From JAIVJM01 sp963816985 (lineage in GTDB: Bacteria > Acidobacteriota > Blastocatellia > Pyrinomonadales > Pyrinomonadaceae), in NCBI GenBank assembly GCA_963816985.1, contig CAWFMF010000004.1, positions 3,286,001-3,350,000 on the forward strand: DNA of 64,000 nt, in the 5' to 3' direction. Below the pieces are notes generated by a model that saw nothing but the letters and a program-made list of their open reading frames with translations, was not told the origin of the DNA and did no database searches. Positions 28,885 through 36,861 of the stretch are shown here, one piece after another. Positions within the stretch are counted from its first letter, which is position 1; the number at the start of each line of letters is the position of its first letter. Both the position numbers and the translations under genes were made by a program.

Positions 28885-29757
28885 ATGTCTTCAAGCGTCC
28901 CCCAGTTGATGACTCTGGAAGCCCTGCGTTCGGTTCCCCTCTTCGCCTCGCTCGACGACGAGGCGGCGGGCGCGCTGCGCGGACTGCTCGAAGTGCAGAG
29001 CGAGACGGCGGGCAGCGTCCTCTTCCGCGCGGGCGACCGGGGCGACGCGATGTACTTCATCGAGGGCGGGCGCGTCCGCATTCACCTCCGCGACGCCGAC
29101 GGCGACGACGTGACTTTGGCCGAGTTGGCGCGCGGCGACTTCTTCGGCGAGATGTCCATCCTCGACGGGCAGCCGCGCTCCGCGCAGGCCACCGTCACCG
29201 AGGAGGCGTACCTCGCCGTCCTCTCGCGCGAAGACTTCCTCTCCTTCGTCCGGCGCAACCCCGACGTGGCCTTGAAGATGATGAGCGCCATCACCAACCG
29301 CCTCCGAAGGACGGACGACCTCCTGCGCGTCCGCGTCTCGCGCAACCTCAACGAGGTTGACGAGGAACGTCTGACGCCCGCCGACCGCCTCGCGGACTCC
29401 CTGTCCGAGTTCGGCGGTAGTTGGAAGTTCATCGTCCTGACGCTCCTGCTGATTTTTCTCTGGATACCGCTCAACACATGGTTCCTGCCCGCCGAACGCC
29501 GCCTCGACCCGTCGCCCTACGACCTGTTCGCCCTCTTCCTCGGCGTCGTCGCCGGACTGCAAGTGCCCATCATCCTCATGTCGCAGAACCGGCAGGAGGA
29601 GAAAGACCGCCTCCGCGCCGACCTCGACTATCAGGTGAATCTCAAGAACGAGTTGGCGCTCGCCGAAGTGCTGCGCCGCCTCGACGTGCTCGAAAGCGAA
29701 CGCCTCCCGCTCCTCTTCGCCGAGCAGTCCGCGCGGATGAAGGACGGCAAGCAGTAG
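28885..29757 (+). CDS. Cyclic-nucleotide-binding and DUF1003 membrane protein
   Basis: 290 residues. The N-terminal CNMP domain (about 15-135) has the barrel motifs GSVLFRAGDRGDAMYFIEGG and GDFFGEMSILDGQPRSA, the latter being the phosphate-binding cassette. The C-terminal DUF1003 has two membrane helices (WKFIVLTLLLIFLWIPLNTW; FALFLGVVAGLQVPIILMS) followed by NRQEEKDRLRADLDYQVNLK, its diagnostic signature. A cytosolic nucleotide-sensing domain fused to a small membrane protein suggests a ligand-gated membrane function, which is inference. Near the Crp/Fnr regulator gene, which carries the same type of sensing domain. Confidence 0.9.
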   Translation: MSSSVPQLMTLEALRSVPLFASLDDEAAGALRGLLEVQSETAGSVLFRAGDRGDAMYFIEGGRVRIHLRDADGDDVTLAELARGDFFGEMSILDGQPRSAQATVTEEAYLAVLSREDFLSFVRRNPDVALKMMSAITNRLRRTDDLLRVRVSRNLNEVDEERLTPADRLADSLSEFGGSWKFIVLTLLLIFLWIPLNTWFLPAERRLDPSPYDLFALFLGVVAGLQVPIILMSQNRQEEKDRLRADLDYQVNLKNELALAEVLRRLDVLESERLPLLFAEQSARMKDGKQ

Positions 29758-29763
29758 ACGAAA

Positions 29764-29865
29764 AGCAGTTTTCAGTTTTCAGTTTTCAGTTTTGAGTTAA
29801 GACAAGAACTGAAGACTGAAAAACTGTCTACTGTCTACTGAAGACTGAAAACTGAAAACTGCTTT
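29764..29865. repeat. Heptad repeat hairpin H7
   Basis: Left arm: four CAGTTTT units. Right arm: AAAACTG, AAGACTG and TCTACTG units. It begins seven bases after the CNMP-DUF1003 stop. Shares heptamers with H4. Confidence 0.92.
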
Positions 29866-29946
29866 CTCCTTTCTTTTCCCTCGCGGCGCGGCTTACAATG
29901 CGTCTGATTTTCCCATCTCAAAGCAGATTGGTTGGCAACGGGCTTC

Positions 29947-30654
29947 ATGATTCAGGCCGTACTCTTCGACTTTAACGGCGTCGTCATTGACGACGAGCCG
30001 CTCCACATGAAGGCGTATCAGGATGTGCTCTCGTCCGAAGGCGTGACGCTGACGGACGAAGAGTATTACACGATGCTCGGCATGGACGACCGGACGTTCG
30101 TGCGGACGGCGTTCGAGCGCGCCGGGGTAGAGCCGACCGAAGAGCAGACGCTCTCCGTCATCGAGCGCGAGGCGGCGGCGTACCGCGAAATGGTGAGCGA
30201 AGAGCTGCCGCTTTGTCCGGGGGCCGTCACCTTCATCAAGGCGCTCTCTCGCGCACACCCGCTCGCCGTCGTCAGCATGTGGACTCGCGCCGGGATTGAC
30301 TACGTGCTCGAACGCGCGGGGCTCGCGGGCCACTTCGCGGTCATCGTCAGCGCCGAGGACGTGAGCGCGTGCAAGCCCGACCCCGAATGTTACCGGCGCG
30401 GCCTCGAACGCCTGAACGAGACGCGCGGCCAGTCTGTCCTGCCGTTCCGCGCCGACGAATGCCTCGTCGTCGAGGACGCGCCGCCCGGCGTCATCGCCGC
30501 ACGCGCCGCCGGGATGCGAACCCTCGGCGTCACCAACACGGTAAGCGAAAAGGCTCTCCGCGAGGCCGGGGCCGATGTCGTCACCCACAGCCTCGCCGAC
30601 TGGACGCTGGACGCCGTGCACCACGTCTTCGACACGGAATGGGGAAGGAAATGA
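29947..30654 (+). CDS. HAD-family phosphatase (beta-phosphoglucomutase-like)
   Basis: 235 residues from ATG 29947; a TTG five codons upstream is an alternative, and no ribosome-binding site is clear. Motif I is FDFNGVVIDDE, with the nucleophilic aspartate but asparagine in place of the usual second aspartate. Motif II is VVSMWTRA, motif III KPDPECY, motif IV VVEDAPPGVIAARAAGMR. A helical cap domain lies between motifs I and II, as in the PGM-like subfamily. Probably hydrolyses a small phosphorylated metabolite; substrate unknown. Flanked on both sides by heptad hairpins. Confidence 0.88.
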   Translation: MIQAVLFDFNGVVIDDEPLHMKAYQDVLSSEGVTLTDEEYYTMLGMDDRTFVRTAFERAGVEPTEEQTLSVIEREAAAYREMVSEELPLCPGAVTFIKALSRAHPLAVVSMWTRAGIDYVLERAGLAGHFAVIVSAEDVSACKPDPECYRRGLERLNETRGQSVLPFRADECLVVEDAPPGVIAARAAGMRTLGVTNTVSEKALREAGADVVTHSLADWTLDAVHHVFDTEWGRK

Positions 30655-30657
30655 ACG

Positions 30658-30740
30658 CAGAAGTCAGAACGATGAACGATGAACTGAAAGACAAAGCTCC
30701 TGCCTTTTCAGTTCATCGTTCATCGTTCTGACTTCTGACT
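30658..30740. repeat. Heptad repeat hairpin H8
   Basis: Left arm GTCAGAA, CGATGAA, CGATGAA, CTGAAAG; the right arm is complementary (CTTTTCAGTTCATCG, TTCATCGTTCTGAC). It lies between the HAD gene and the SirB1 gene and ends eight bases before the latter's ATG. Confidence 0.92.
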
Positions 30741-30748
30741 TTCTCTTT

Positions 30749-31600
30749 ATGACTCCCGCCGACATACTCGCTGCCGGGGAGGCGCGCAGTCAGTTCGCAC
30801 TGGAAGTCTCGAAGGATGCCGGGGCGATTGACGTGGCGCGCGCGGCGCTGCTGATTGCGGCGGAGGAGGAGCCGGGGCGTTGCGACGTGGCGCGCTGCCT
30901 CGCGCGGCTCGACGAGATGGGCGCGGAGGCCCGCGCGCGCATCGAGTGGCGCGGCGGCTCGGCCATCGAGGCGGTCAACAAATATCTTTTCGAGGAGTTG
31001 AGCTTCGCGGGCGATCAGGGCAGCTACTACGCGCCGCGCAACAGCCTGCTCAACTACGTGCTCGAACGCCGTCTGGGGATTCCGATAACGCTCTCGGTCG
31101 TCTACATGGAAGTCGGGCGGCGCGCGGGGCTCGAAGTGGAGGGCATCGGGATGCCCGGCCACTTCATCGTGCGCGCCGACGAAGGCGACGGCCAGACGGT
31201 TTTGGTTGACCCCTTCTACGGCAAGGTGATTGACGAGGAAGAGTGCCAACAGCGACTCGACACCATCTACGGCGGGCAGATTCCGCTCGGCGAAGAGCAC
31301 CTCCGCCCCGTCGGGCCGCGCGACATCCTCGTGCGCGTGCTCGGCAACCTCAAAGGGATTTACGTCCAGTCGCAGCTCTACCGCCGCGCGCTCGCCGCCG
31401 TCGAGCGCATCCTCCTGCTCGCGCCCTTAGACTTCGAAGAGCACCGCGACCGTGGGATGCTCCTCGCGCAGCTCGACCGCCTCACCCCGGCGATAGAGGA
31501 AGTCCAGAGCTACCTCGCCGCCGCCCCCGACGCGCCCGACGCCGAGAGCGCCCGCGAACAACTCAAGAAGATGCAGATACGCCTCTCCATGCTCAACTGA
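30749..31600 (+). CDS. SirB1/transglutaminase-like protein with TPR tail
   Basis: 283 residues. The SirB1 core has NKYLFEELSFAGDQGSYYAP, RNSLLNYVLERRLGIPITLS and VEGIGMPGHFIVR, with the histidine as in transglutaminase-like folds, then LVDPFYGKVIDEEECQQRL. The C-terminal part forms one or two TPR-like helices (GIYVQSQLYRRALAAVERIL). A catalytic cysteine is not apparent at the usual place, as is common for this family. Cytosolic, function unknown. Starts right after hairpin H8. Confidence 0.87.
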   Translation: MTPADILAAGEARSQFALEVSKDAGAIDVARAALLIAAEEEPGRCDVARCLARLDEMGAEARARIEWRGGSAIEAVNKYLFEELSFAGDQGSYYAPRNSLLNYVLERRLGIPITLSVVYMEVGRRAGLEVEGIGMPGHFIVRADEGDGQTVLVDPFYGKVIDEEECQQRLDTIYGGQIPLGEEHLRPVGPRDILVRVLGNLKGIYVQSQLYRRALAAVERILLLAPLDFEEHRDRGMLLAQLDRLTPAIEEVQSYLAAAPDAPDAESAREQLKKMQIRLSMLN

Positions 31601-31871
31601 AGTTAATAAAGTATTTTGACAATGCCCTGAAAGGGCTTGAGACAATAGCCGGGGGTAAAGCAAACGAAGTTTGCGACGCCCCCGGTCGAATGTAGATGAA
31701 AGATTTCGACCCTGAAGGGGTCGCGCCTCAACGTTGAGGCGCGACCCCTTCAGGGTCGGATTATGTTTGTGCCGTGACCGGGGGCGGCGTGCTGCGCACT
31801 TGCCCCCGGCTATTATCTTCGTCCCCTTGCGGGGACGGGGAGCCCATTGCGAGAGTTGAAGCCGTAAAATC
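31601..31871. repeat. Cluster of nested palindromes
   Basis: Between SirB1 and the small charged gene. It contains GCCCTGAAAGGGC (31624-31636), a GCCGGGGG...CCCCCGGT hairpin (31648-31686), a perfect 52-base palindrome (31707-31758), a CCGGGGGCG...GCCCCCGG hairpin (about 31779-31809) and GTCCCCTTGCGGGGAC (31821-31836). No coding potential. Confidence 0.9.
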
Positions 31872-32057
31872 TCACCTGCCTTCGTTGTGGCCCGAAGTGT
31901 CCGCCGCGCCGGGCTGCGTCTCGGTGAAGTTCGACTGGTCGCGTGCCTGCAAGGGCGATTCGGTCTCCTGTACGACTTCGTTCTCGCGCTCGCGCATCCG
32001 CTCGTTCTTCTTGTCCTTACGTTCGCCGTCCTTCTTCTGCCGGTCTTTGTCTGACAT
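31872..32057 (-). CDS. Small highly charged protein
   Basis: 61 residues, about half of them charged (KDRQKKDGERKDKKNERMRE), likely disordered and soluble. The start ATG 32057 has a strong GGGAGG ribosome-binding site, which is the main reason to accept it. It is 36 bases downstream of the SDR gene on the same strand, whose N-terminus is similarly lysine-rich, so the pair may be co-expressed stress proteins. No family recognised. Confidence 0.65.
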   Translation of the reverse strand: MSDKDRQKKDGERKDKKNERMRERENEVVQETESPLQARDQSNFTETQPGAADTSGHNEGR

Positions 32058-32093
32058 GGTTCCCTCCCTTTGTTTGTTTGAGTAAGAAAGCCT

Positions 32094-33080
32094 TCAGCCC
32101 GCCGTCGTGTTGCCGCCGAGGAGCGTCAGGACTTCGCCTGTGATGTAACTGGAATCGGCCTCGGAGGCGAAGAAGACGAAGGCAGGCGCAATCTCTTCGG
32201 GCTGCGCGGGCCGCTTCATCGGCGTGTCGGCCCCGAACTCGGCGACCTCCTCGGCGGGCTTGTCTGAAGCGTTCAGAGGCGTCCAGACCGGCCCCGGCGA
32301 GACGCAGTTGACGCGCACCCGCCGCTCGACGAGGTTCTGCGCCAGAGACTTGGTGAAGGCATGAATCGCCCCCTTCGTCGCCGCATAGTCGAGCAACTCC
32401 TTGCTGCCTTCGAGCCCGGTGATGGAGCCGGTGTTGACGATTGCCGCGCCCTCCTGCAAGTGCGGGAGCGCCGCCTTCGTCATGTAAAAGTAGCCGTAGA
32501 TGTTCGTCCTGAAAGTCGTGTCCCACTGCTCTTCCGAGATGTCTTCGAGCGACTTCTGGTGCTGCTGGAAGGCCGCGTTGTTGACGAGGATGTCGAGTTT
32601 GCCGAACTCCTTGACGGCCCGCTTGACGGCCTTGCGGCAGAACGCCGAGCCGCGCACGTCGCCGGGGATGAGCAAGGCGCGTCCGCCCTCGGCCTCGACC
32701 GCAACTCGCGTCTCTTCGGCGTCGGTCTGCTCTTCGGGCAGGTAAATAATCGCCACGTCCGCGCCCTCGCGCGCGAAGAGGACGGCCACGGCGCGACCGA
32801 TGCCGCTGTCGCCGCCCGTGATAATCGCCGCCTTGCCCTGAAGCTTCCCCGACCCTCGATAGAGCGGAGCCTCGAACTCCGGCCTCGGCGTGATTTTCGA
32901 TTCGAGGCCCGGCTTCTCCTGATGCTGCGCGGGCATCGGCGACATCGGCTCGTCTTGAAGCCCGACCGCCGTCGCCGTCTTCTGCTTCGCGCCGGACTTC
33001 TTCGAAGCCTTGCGGTCTCGCTTGTCCTGCTTATCCTTCTGCTTCGCGTCTTTGTCTTTCTTCTTGTCGGTCTTTGCCAT
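32094..33080 (-). CDS. SDR-family oxidoreductase (general-stress type)
   Basis: 328 residues. The first 45 are very lysine/aspartate-rich (KTDKKKDKDAKQKDKQDKRD), then a linker and a full short-chain dehydrogenase: cofactor loop TGGDSGIGRAVA, NNAAFQQHQ, catalytic serine in VNTGSITG, and the Tyr-Lys pair in YAATKGA. The family closest in layout is the YhdF/YdaD-like general-stress dehydrogenases (SDR with LGGNTTAG-type C-terminus). NAD(P)H-dependent; substrate unknown. ATG 33080 is followed upstream by hairpin family B. Confidence 0.92.
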   Translation of the reverse strand: MAKTDKKKDKDAKQKDKQDKRDRKASKKSGAKQKTATAVGLQDEPMSPMPAQHQEKPGLESKITPRPEFEAPLYRGSGKLQGKAAIITGGDSGIGRAVAVLFAREGADVAIIYLPEEQTDAEETRVAVEAEGGRALLIPGDVRGSAFCRKAVKRAVKEFGKLDILVNNAAFQQHQKSLEDISEEQWDTTFRTNIYGYFYMTKAALPHLQEGAAIVNTGSITGLEGSKELLDYAATKGAIHAFTKSLAQNLVERRVRVNCVSPGPVWTPLNASDKPAEEVAEFGADTPMKRPAQPEEIAPAFVFFASEADSSYITGEVLTLLGGNTTAG

Positions 33081-33112
33081 ATGTACCCCGTCGAATCGGA
33101 ATTAGTGTTCTT

Positions 33113-33188
33113 GCGGAAGCCCGACCGTGAGGGAGGGCGTCTTCAGGCGTCGGGAGAAAGACGCCCTCCCTCACGGTCGGGCTTCTGC
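33113..33188. repeat. Hairpin family B (GCGGAAGCCCGACCGTGA)
   Basis: Paired arms of about 31 bases: the left begins GCGGAAGCCCGACCGTGAGG, the right ends CCTCACGGTCGGGCTTCTGC. A half copy of the left arm occurs at 58391-58410. Confidence 0.92.
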
Positions 33189-33313
33189 CTCGAAGCCCAT
33201 GTCAACTAAGAGTAGGGGATTGAACGAGACGGATTATAGGCGGACGGCGACACGGATTTCTAGTTTATATCTGTCGTTTTTCTGGAGTGTCTAAACGAGG
33301 GGGCGAAAAGTCG

Positions 33314-33345
33314 TGAAGGCCGACGCCTTTCGACGACGGCCTTCA
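33314..33345 (-). terminator. Weak terminator of the phage-type ATPase gene
   Basis: Nine-base stem TGAAGGCCG/CGGCCTTCA, then CGACTTTTCG on the minus strand. The short U-tract makes this tentative. Confidence 0.4.
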
Positions 33346-33399
33346 TGGTTGAAGAAGGAATTGCTTCCGAGATGTTCCGGCTAAAACGCCGCAGCTTTC

Positions 33400-34467
33400 T
33401 CAGGCGCGCTTGATGTTGCGCGCGGCCTGCGCGCGGGGGGCCGCGTCCGACGACTGGTTGTCGTCCGTCTGCTGCGCCATCTTCATCCGCTCGGCGCGGG
33501 CCGTCATGCGCCGGTCGAGGTCTGAGACCTGCTCCGGCGTCAAGCGGTAGATGTTCGGCTGGTTGTGATAGACGCGCGCGCCCGTCACCACGTCGGCCTG
33601 CTTGAAGCCGAGGCGCTCGGCCTTCGTCACCAGCTCCTGCACGGTTATTTGCGGCGCGACGAGCGTGAGCGGCGAGGGCTTCTCTTCCAAAGTCTCAGGC
33701 GCTTGCGGCATCTTCGCCGCCGCGCGCTCGAAGTCGCCGCCCGTCTCCTTGACCATGTGTTCGATGAAGCTCTTGAAGGTCACGTCGCCCGTCAGCTCGA
33801 AGCCGACCTCGAAGGCCGGGCTGTTCGACTTGACGACCTGAAAGACGCGGACGATTTCGCCGTCGCGCTCCTGCAAGGAGACCTCGACCATCACGTCCAC
33901 GAAGTATTCCAGACCCGAAGCCGTCATCGGCAAAACGCGCCCGACTTCGTTGTCTTCCTTCGCCTCTTTGCCCTTCGCCGGAATCTGGTCAACGATGACG
34001 ACCGACTTGCCGCTCTCCATGCACAAGCGGCGCAGGACGCCCTGCAAGACCATCTGGTCGGCGGCCAGCTCTTCGGCGGTCGGCTGCGCGAGGGGATCGC
34101 CCGTGCGCGCGCGCACCGCCGCAATCGTCTCGCTGTGCTTCGCGCCGAAGTAAGCGGCCCAAGAGTCGAGGCCGAAGCAGCCGTAGTTCTGCTCGCGGCC
34201 CTCGCCCGAAAGCGCCCAGTCAATGAACTCCGGCAACTCGTCCGGGTGCTCGACTTCGAGCCCGTCGAACTGTGTGCCGACGCCTTTGAGGAGCCGCGTC
34301 TTGCGCTCCACGTCGAAGATGCAGAGGCGGCCCAATCCGGCGTCCGACATGCTGCGCAGGAAGTGGCTCTTGCCCGTGCCCGCGCCGCCGCGCACCGCCA
34401 TCACGAGGCGCTGCTCGCGCGGGCGGCGGCTCAAAGGGTTGATTCTCGGTTTCGTCGTGTTACTCAT
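33400..34467 (-). CDS. Phage-type RecA-like ATPase (AAA_24 / Sak4-like)
   Basis: 355 residues. Walker A VRGGAGTGKSHFLRSM near residue 30, LCIFDVERKT, and the Walker-B-like NYGCFGLDSW, then VVIVDQIPAKGKE. This order matches the AAA_24 (PF13479) ATPases found in phages and prophages, including Sak4-like single-strand annealing or recombination proteins. The C-terminal 110 residues (VQELVTKAERLGFKQADVV) form a separate helical region. No other phage gene is nearby. A weak hairpin follows. Confidence 0.75.
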   Translation of the reverse strand: MSNTTKPRINPLSRRPREQRLVMAVRGGAGTGKSHFLRSMSDAGLGRLCIFDVERKTRLLKGVGTQFDGLEVEHPDELPEFIDWALSGEGREQNYGCFGLDSWAAYFGAKHSETIAAVRARTGDPLAQPTAEELAADQMVLQGVLRRLCMESGKSVVIVDQIPAKGKEAKEDNEVGRVLPMTASGLEYFVDVMVEVSLQERDGEIVRVFQVVKSNSPAFEVGFELTGDVTFKSFIEHMVKETGGDFERAAAKMPQAPETLEEKPSPLTLVAPQITVQELVTKAERLGFKQADVVTGARVYHNQPNIYRLTPEQVSDLDRRMTARAERMKMAQQTDDNQSSDAAPRAQAARNIKRA

Positions 34468-34668
34468 TTTTCATTCACCTCTTCAGCCAATTCCGGCGTC
34501 TGGTCTCGCGGGAAACGTCCTCAACGCTTCCATGAAGTGTGGGCTCTCAAGAGCCTCTGAGAGCAGGCTTTCGTCCGACGCCGCGCACTGTAGCACAAAC
34601 CGCGCGGAAATGGAACAGAATTTCATCGGTGAAACAAAAAAATAATTTGAGGCGGAAATACACGACGA

Positions 34669-34768
34669 GTCAGAACCGGGAGCGGTAGCGACCGGGTGCT
34701 ATACGCCTCAACACTCAAGTCGCATGTCTTCCGAGGTGTACCCGGTCGCTACCGCTCCCGGTTCTGAC
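34669..34768. repeat. GC-rich intergenic hairpin (CAGAACCGC family), copy 7
   Basis: Divergent variant: left arm GTCAGAACCGGGAGCGGTAG, right arm its complement, with a loop of about 40 bases. The right arm abuts the TAG stop of the nitroreductase. Confidence 0.9.
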
Positions 34769-35374
34769 CTATTTGACGAGTGGTGAGGGCTGTTCCCAGT
34801 CTCCGCCGAAGACGAATTCTTCCAAGGGGCGGCGGGTGCGCGGCGCTAATTCCTTCGCGCGGAGGTCTTCTGGCAGGACTTCGGGGTCGCTCGGATAGCC
34901 GACGGCGATGGCGGCGACGGGCTCGAAGCCTTCGGGGATGTTGAACTGCTCGCGCGCCCGCGCCACGTCGAACCCGGCCATCTGGTGGATGGCGAGGCCC
35001 GACGCCGTGGCCTGAAGCGCGAGGTGCGCGGCGGCTTGCCCCGTGTCGTGGAAGGCATGGCGGTTCGGCTTGCCGTTGCGCGCGAATGTGAGCCGCGCGA
35101 CCGAAATCATCAGGACGGGCGCGCGGCCCGCCCAGAGCGCGTTCGCTTCGACGAGGCAGGAGAGGAGACGTTCGTAGGCGTCACTTTCATCATCCTTCGC
35201 GGCGACGATGAAACTCCACGGCTGCTCGTTGAAGCAGGACGCGGCCCAACGCGCCGCTTCGAGCATGGAGCGCAGCTTCTCCGGCTCGACCGGGCGTGCG
35301 TCGAAGGCTCTGGGGCTCCAGCGTCTCTGGAAAAGTTCGTGAACGGGGTGCTCGGTCTCGGCGGGCTTCTCCAA
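34769..35374 (-). CDS. Nitroreductase-family flavoprotein
   Basis: 201 residues, the family length. FMN-binding features are RWSPRAFDARPVEPE at the N-terminus, ARWAASCFNEQPWSFIVA and the C-terminal AVGYPSD. These enzymes use NAD(P)H to reduce nitro compounds, quinones or similar acceptors, usually as dimers. Substrate unknown. The response-regulator gene lies 34 bases upstream on the same strand. Confidence 0.9.
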   Translation of the reverse strand: MEKPAETEHPVHELFQRRWSPRAFDARPVEPEKLRSMLEAARWAASCFNEQPWSFIVAAKDDESDAYERLLSCLVEANALWAGRAPVLMISVARLTFARNGKPNRHAFHDTGQAAAHLALQATASGLAIHQMAGFDVARAREQFNIPEGFEPVAAIAVGYPSDPEVLPEDLRAKELAPRTRRPLEEFVFGGDWEQPSPLVK

Positions 35375-35407
35375 CGTCTTTCACCTCCCTCGGTTCGTTT
35401 CGTGCGC

Positions 35408-35791
35408 TCAGTGAACGAGGCTCACGAGCAGGTCGTTGAGCCACTCGAAGTCAATCGGCTTGCTGACGAAGGCGTTGCACCCGGCGGCGAGCGCGCGGGC
35501 GCGGTAGTCCGCCTCCTGATGCGCGGTGACGGCGACGATAATGACTTCGCCGAGTTCCGGGTTGGCGCGGATGCGCTCGGTGGCCGAGAGCCCGTCGAGG
35601 ACGGGGAGCTGCAAGTCCATCAAGATGATGTCGGGCCGCTCGCGCGCGGCGACCTCGACGGCCTGCGCGCCGTCGGCGGCTTCGAGAATCCTGTAGCCCC
35701 GGTCTTCGAGCGCGAGGCGCATCGCGAGGCTCGTGTCTTCGTAATCTTCCACCACCAGAATAGTCAGGTCGGCGGGCTGCGTTTCGTCCAT
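35408..35791 (-). CDS. Single-domain CheY-like response regulator
   Basis: I start at ATG 35791 (MDETQPADLTILVVEDYE), 127 residues, with GGGAGGG upstream; the longer TTG-started frame lacks such a site. Receiver features are VVEDYED (acidic pocket), DIILMDLQLPVLDG (phospho-acceptor aspartate), VAVTAHQ (switch Thr) and FVSKPID (conserved Lys). No output domain, so it acts by protein contact, or with a hybrid kinase elsewhere. Nitroreductase follows 34 bases downstream. Confidence 0.92.
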   Translation of the reverse strand: MDETQPADLTILVVEDYEDTSLAMRLALEDRGYRILEAADGAQAVEVAARERPDIILMDLQLPVLDGLSATERIRANPELGEVIIVAVTAHQEADYRARALAAGCNAFVSKPIDFEWLNDLLVSLVH

Positions 35792-35963
35792 TTCGTCTTC
35801 TGATCCCTCCCGAAGGCAAAGCAACATAATCGCTTTACAATGACAATGCAATGACGCAGGCGCGCGTGGTATGTTAATCGTGTGTCGCGTGCGGAAAAAT
35901 CAACCTTCCTCACCGGCGCAAAATTATCCTAATACCGAAGACATCAAAGAGGTTCGACGTCCG

Positions 35964-36209
35964 ATGAGCGAGCAAGAAGATTACAGGGAGCGCGAATGCG
36001 TCCACCGCGCGCGCGGGGCCGAGGGCGAGTATTACAGGGGCGTCAAGTACATCAAGGGCTTGCAGAGGCTGCGGAGCGCCGCCGCCGTCAACTTCGCGGG
36101 CAAGGTCGCGCCCTTCTTCTGGTCTGACGCCGCGCACGTCATCGTCTGGCTCTGCCGCGACTGCGCCGAGGAACTCGGACTCGAAGAGGGCGACGCGCAC
36201 GCCGCCTGA
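35964..36209 (+). CDS. Small hypothetical protein
   Basis: 81 residues from ATG 35964 (MSEQEDYRERECVHRARGAE); an earlier TTG or ATG would add up to 31 residues of poor composition. It has a CVH near the N-terminus and LCRDC near the C-terminus, which together could bind one metal ion. No family recognised. Divergent from the CheY-like gene. Confidence 0.6.
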   Translation: MSEQEDYRERECVHRARGAEGEYYRGVKYIKGLQRLRSAAAVNFAGKVAPFFWSDAAHVIVWLCRDCAEELGLEEGDAHAA

Positions 36210-36256
36210 GCCCCCGCGTTTAAAATTTTTAAGGCGAAAAGTCTCAGGGCGAGGGT

Positions 36257-36800
36257 TCAGGCGAAATCTATCTCGTGCGAATCCATGACCGTGACGACGT
36301 GCTCGTCCGTGCCGAAGTCGTCGAGGGTGCGGTTGTGGTGCTCGACGATCTGCGCGGGCGTGAGGACGCCGTTGCCGGTCGTCGTGTGCGCGTCGGCGAC
36401 GAGCGTCACGTCGTAGCCGTGGCTGATGGCGCTCCGGCAGGTCGTGTCCACGCAGTATTCAGTGTTGAGGCCGACGACGAAAAGACGGCGCGCGCCGAGG
36501 GCTTCAAGTTCGGCCTGAAGCGTCGTGCCGAGAAACGAGTCGCTGGCGTGTTTGCGGACGATGGTTTCTCCCTCGGCGGGCGCGATTTCAGGATGAATGT
36601 GCCAGCCGGGCGAGCCGTGCGAGACGGGGCCATCCTCGTCGCCGTCGTGTTGGACGAAGACGACGGGCGTGAGGGACGAGCGCGCCGCCTCGATAAGCGA
36701 CTTGATGCGCGCGACGACCTCCTCGCCCCGGTAAGCGTGGCGCGGTGCTCCGACCAGATCCGACCTGCACGTCAACGATCAGTAAAGCCGAGTTCTTCAT
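36257..36800 (-). pseudogene. Isochorismatase-family hydrolase, +1 frameshift near N-terminus
   Basis: The N-terminal MKNSALLIVDVQVG (from ATG 36800) is the family start with its catalytic aspartate. The remainder, GAPRHAYRGEEVV onward, is in the +1 frame; removing one base at about 36758 joins them as DVQVGLVGAPRHAYRG. Downstream motifs are present: VFVQHDGDEDGP and VVGLNTEYCVDTTCRSA with the nucleophilic cysteine. Without correction, only a GTG-started 172-residue product lacking the catalytic Asp is possible. True mutation or read error cannot be told apart. Confidence 0.85.
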
Positions 36801-36861
36801 CTCTCCCCCGTCCCGCGGTCTCAACTTTCCGTCCCGCGTCTCATCTCTTCGGCTTCGTGTC

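Larger units (their letters stand above)
33081..33399. other. Intergenic region between SDR and phage-type ATPase genes
   Basis: 319 bases. It holds hairpin family B (33113-33188), a minus-strand TATAAT at 33233-33238 that could serve the SDR gene, and a weak minus-strand hairpin terminator (33314-33345) after the ATPase gene. No gene recognised. Confidence 0.5.

Noticed and set aside
33400..34467. A prophage around the Sak4-like ATPase
   Set aside because: Neighbours are an SDR, nitroreductase and response regulator; no capsid, integrase or attachment repeats seen.
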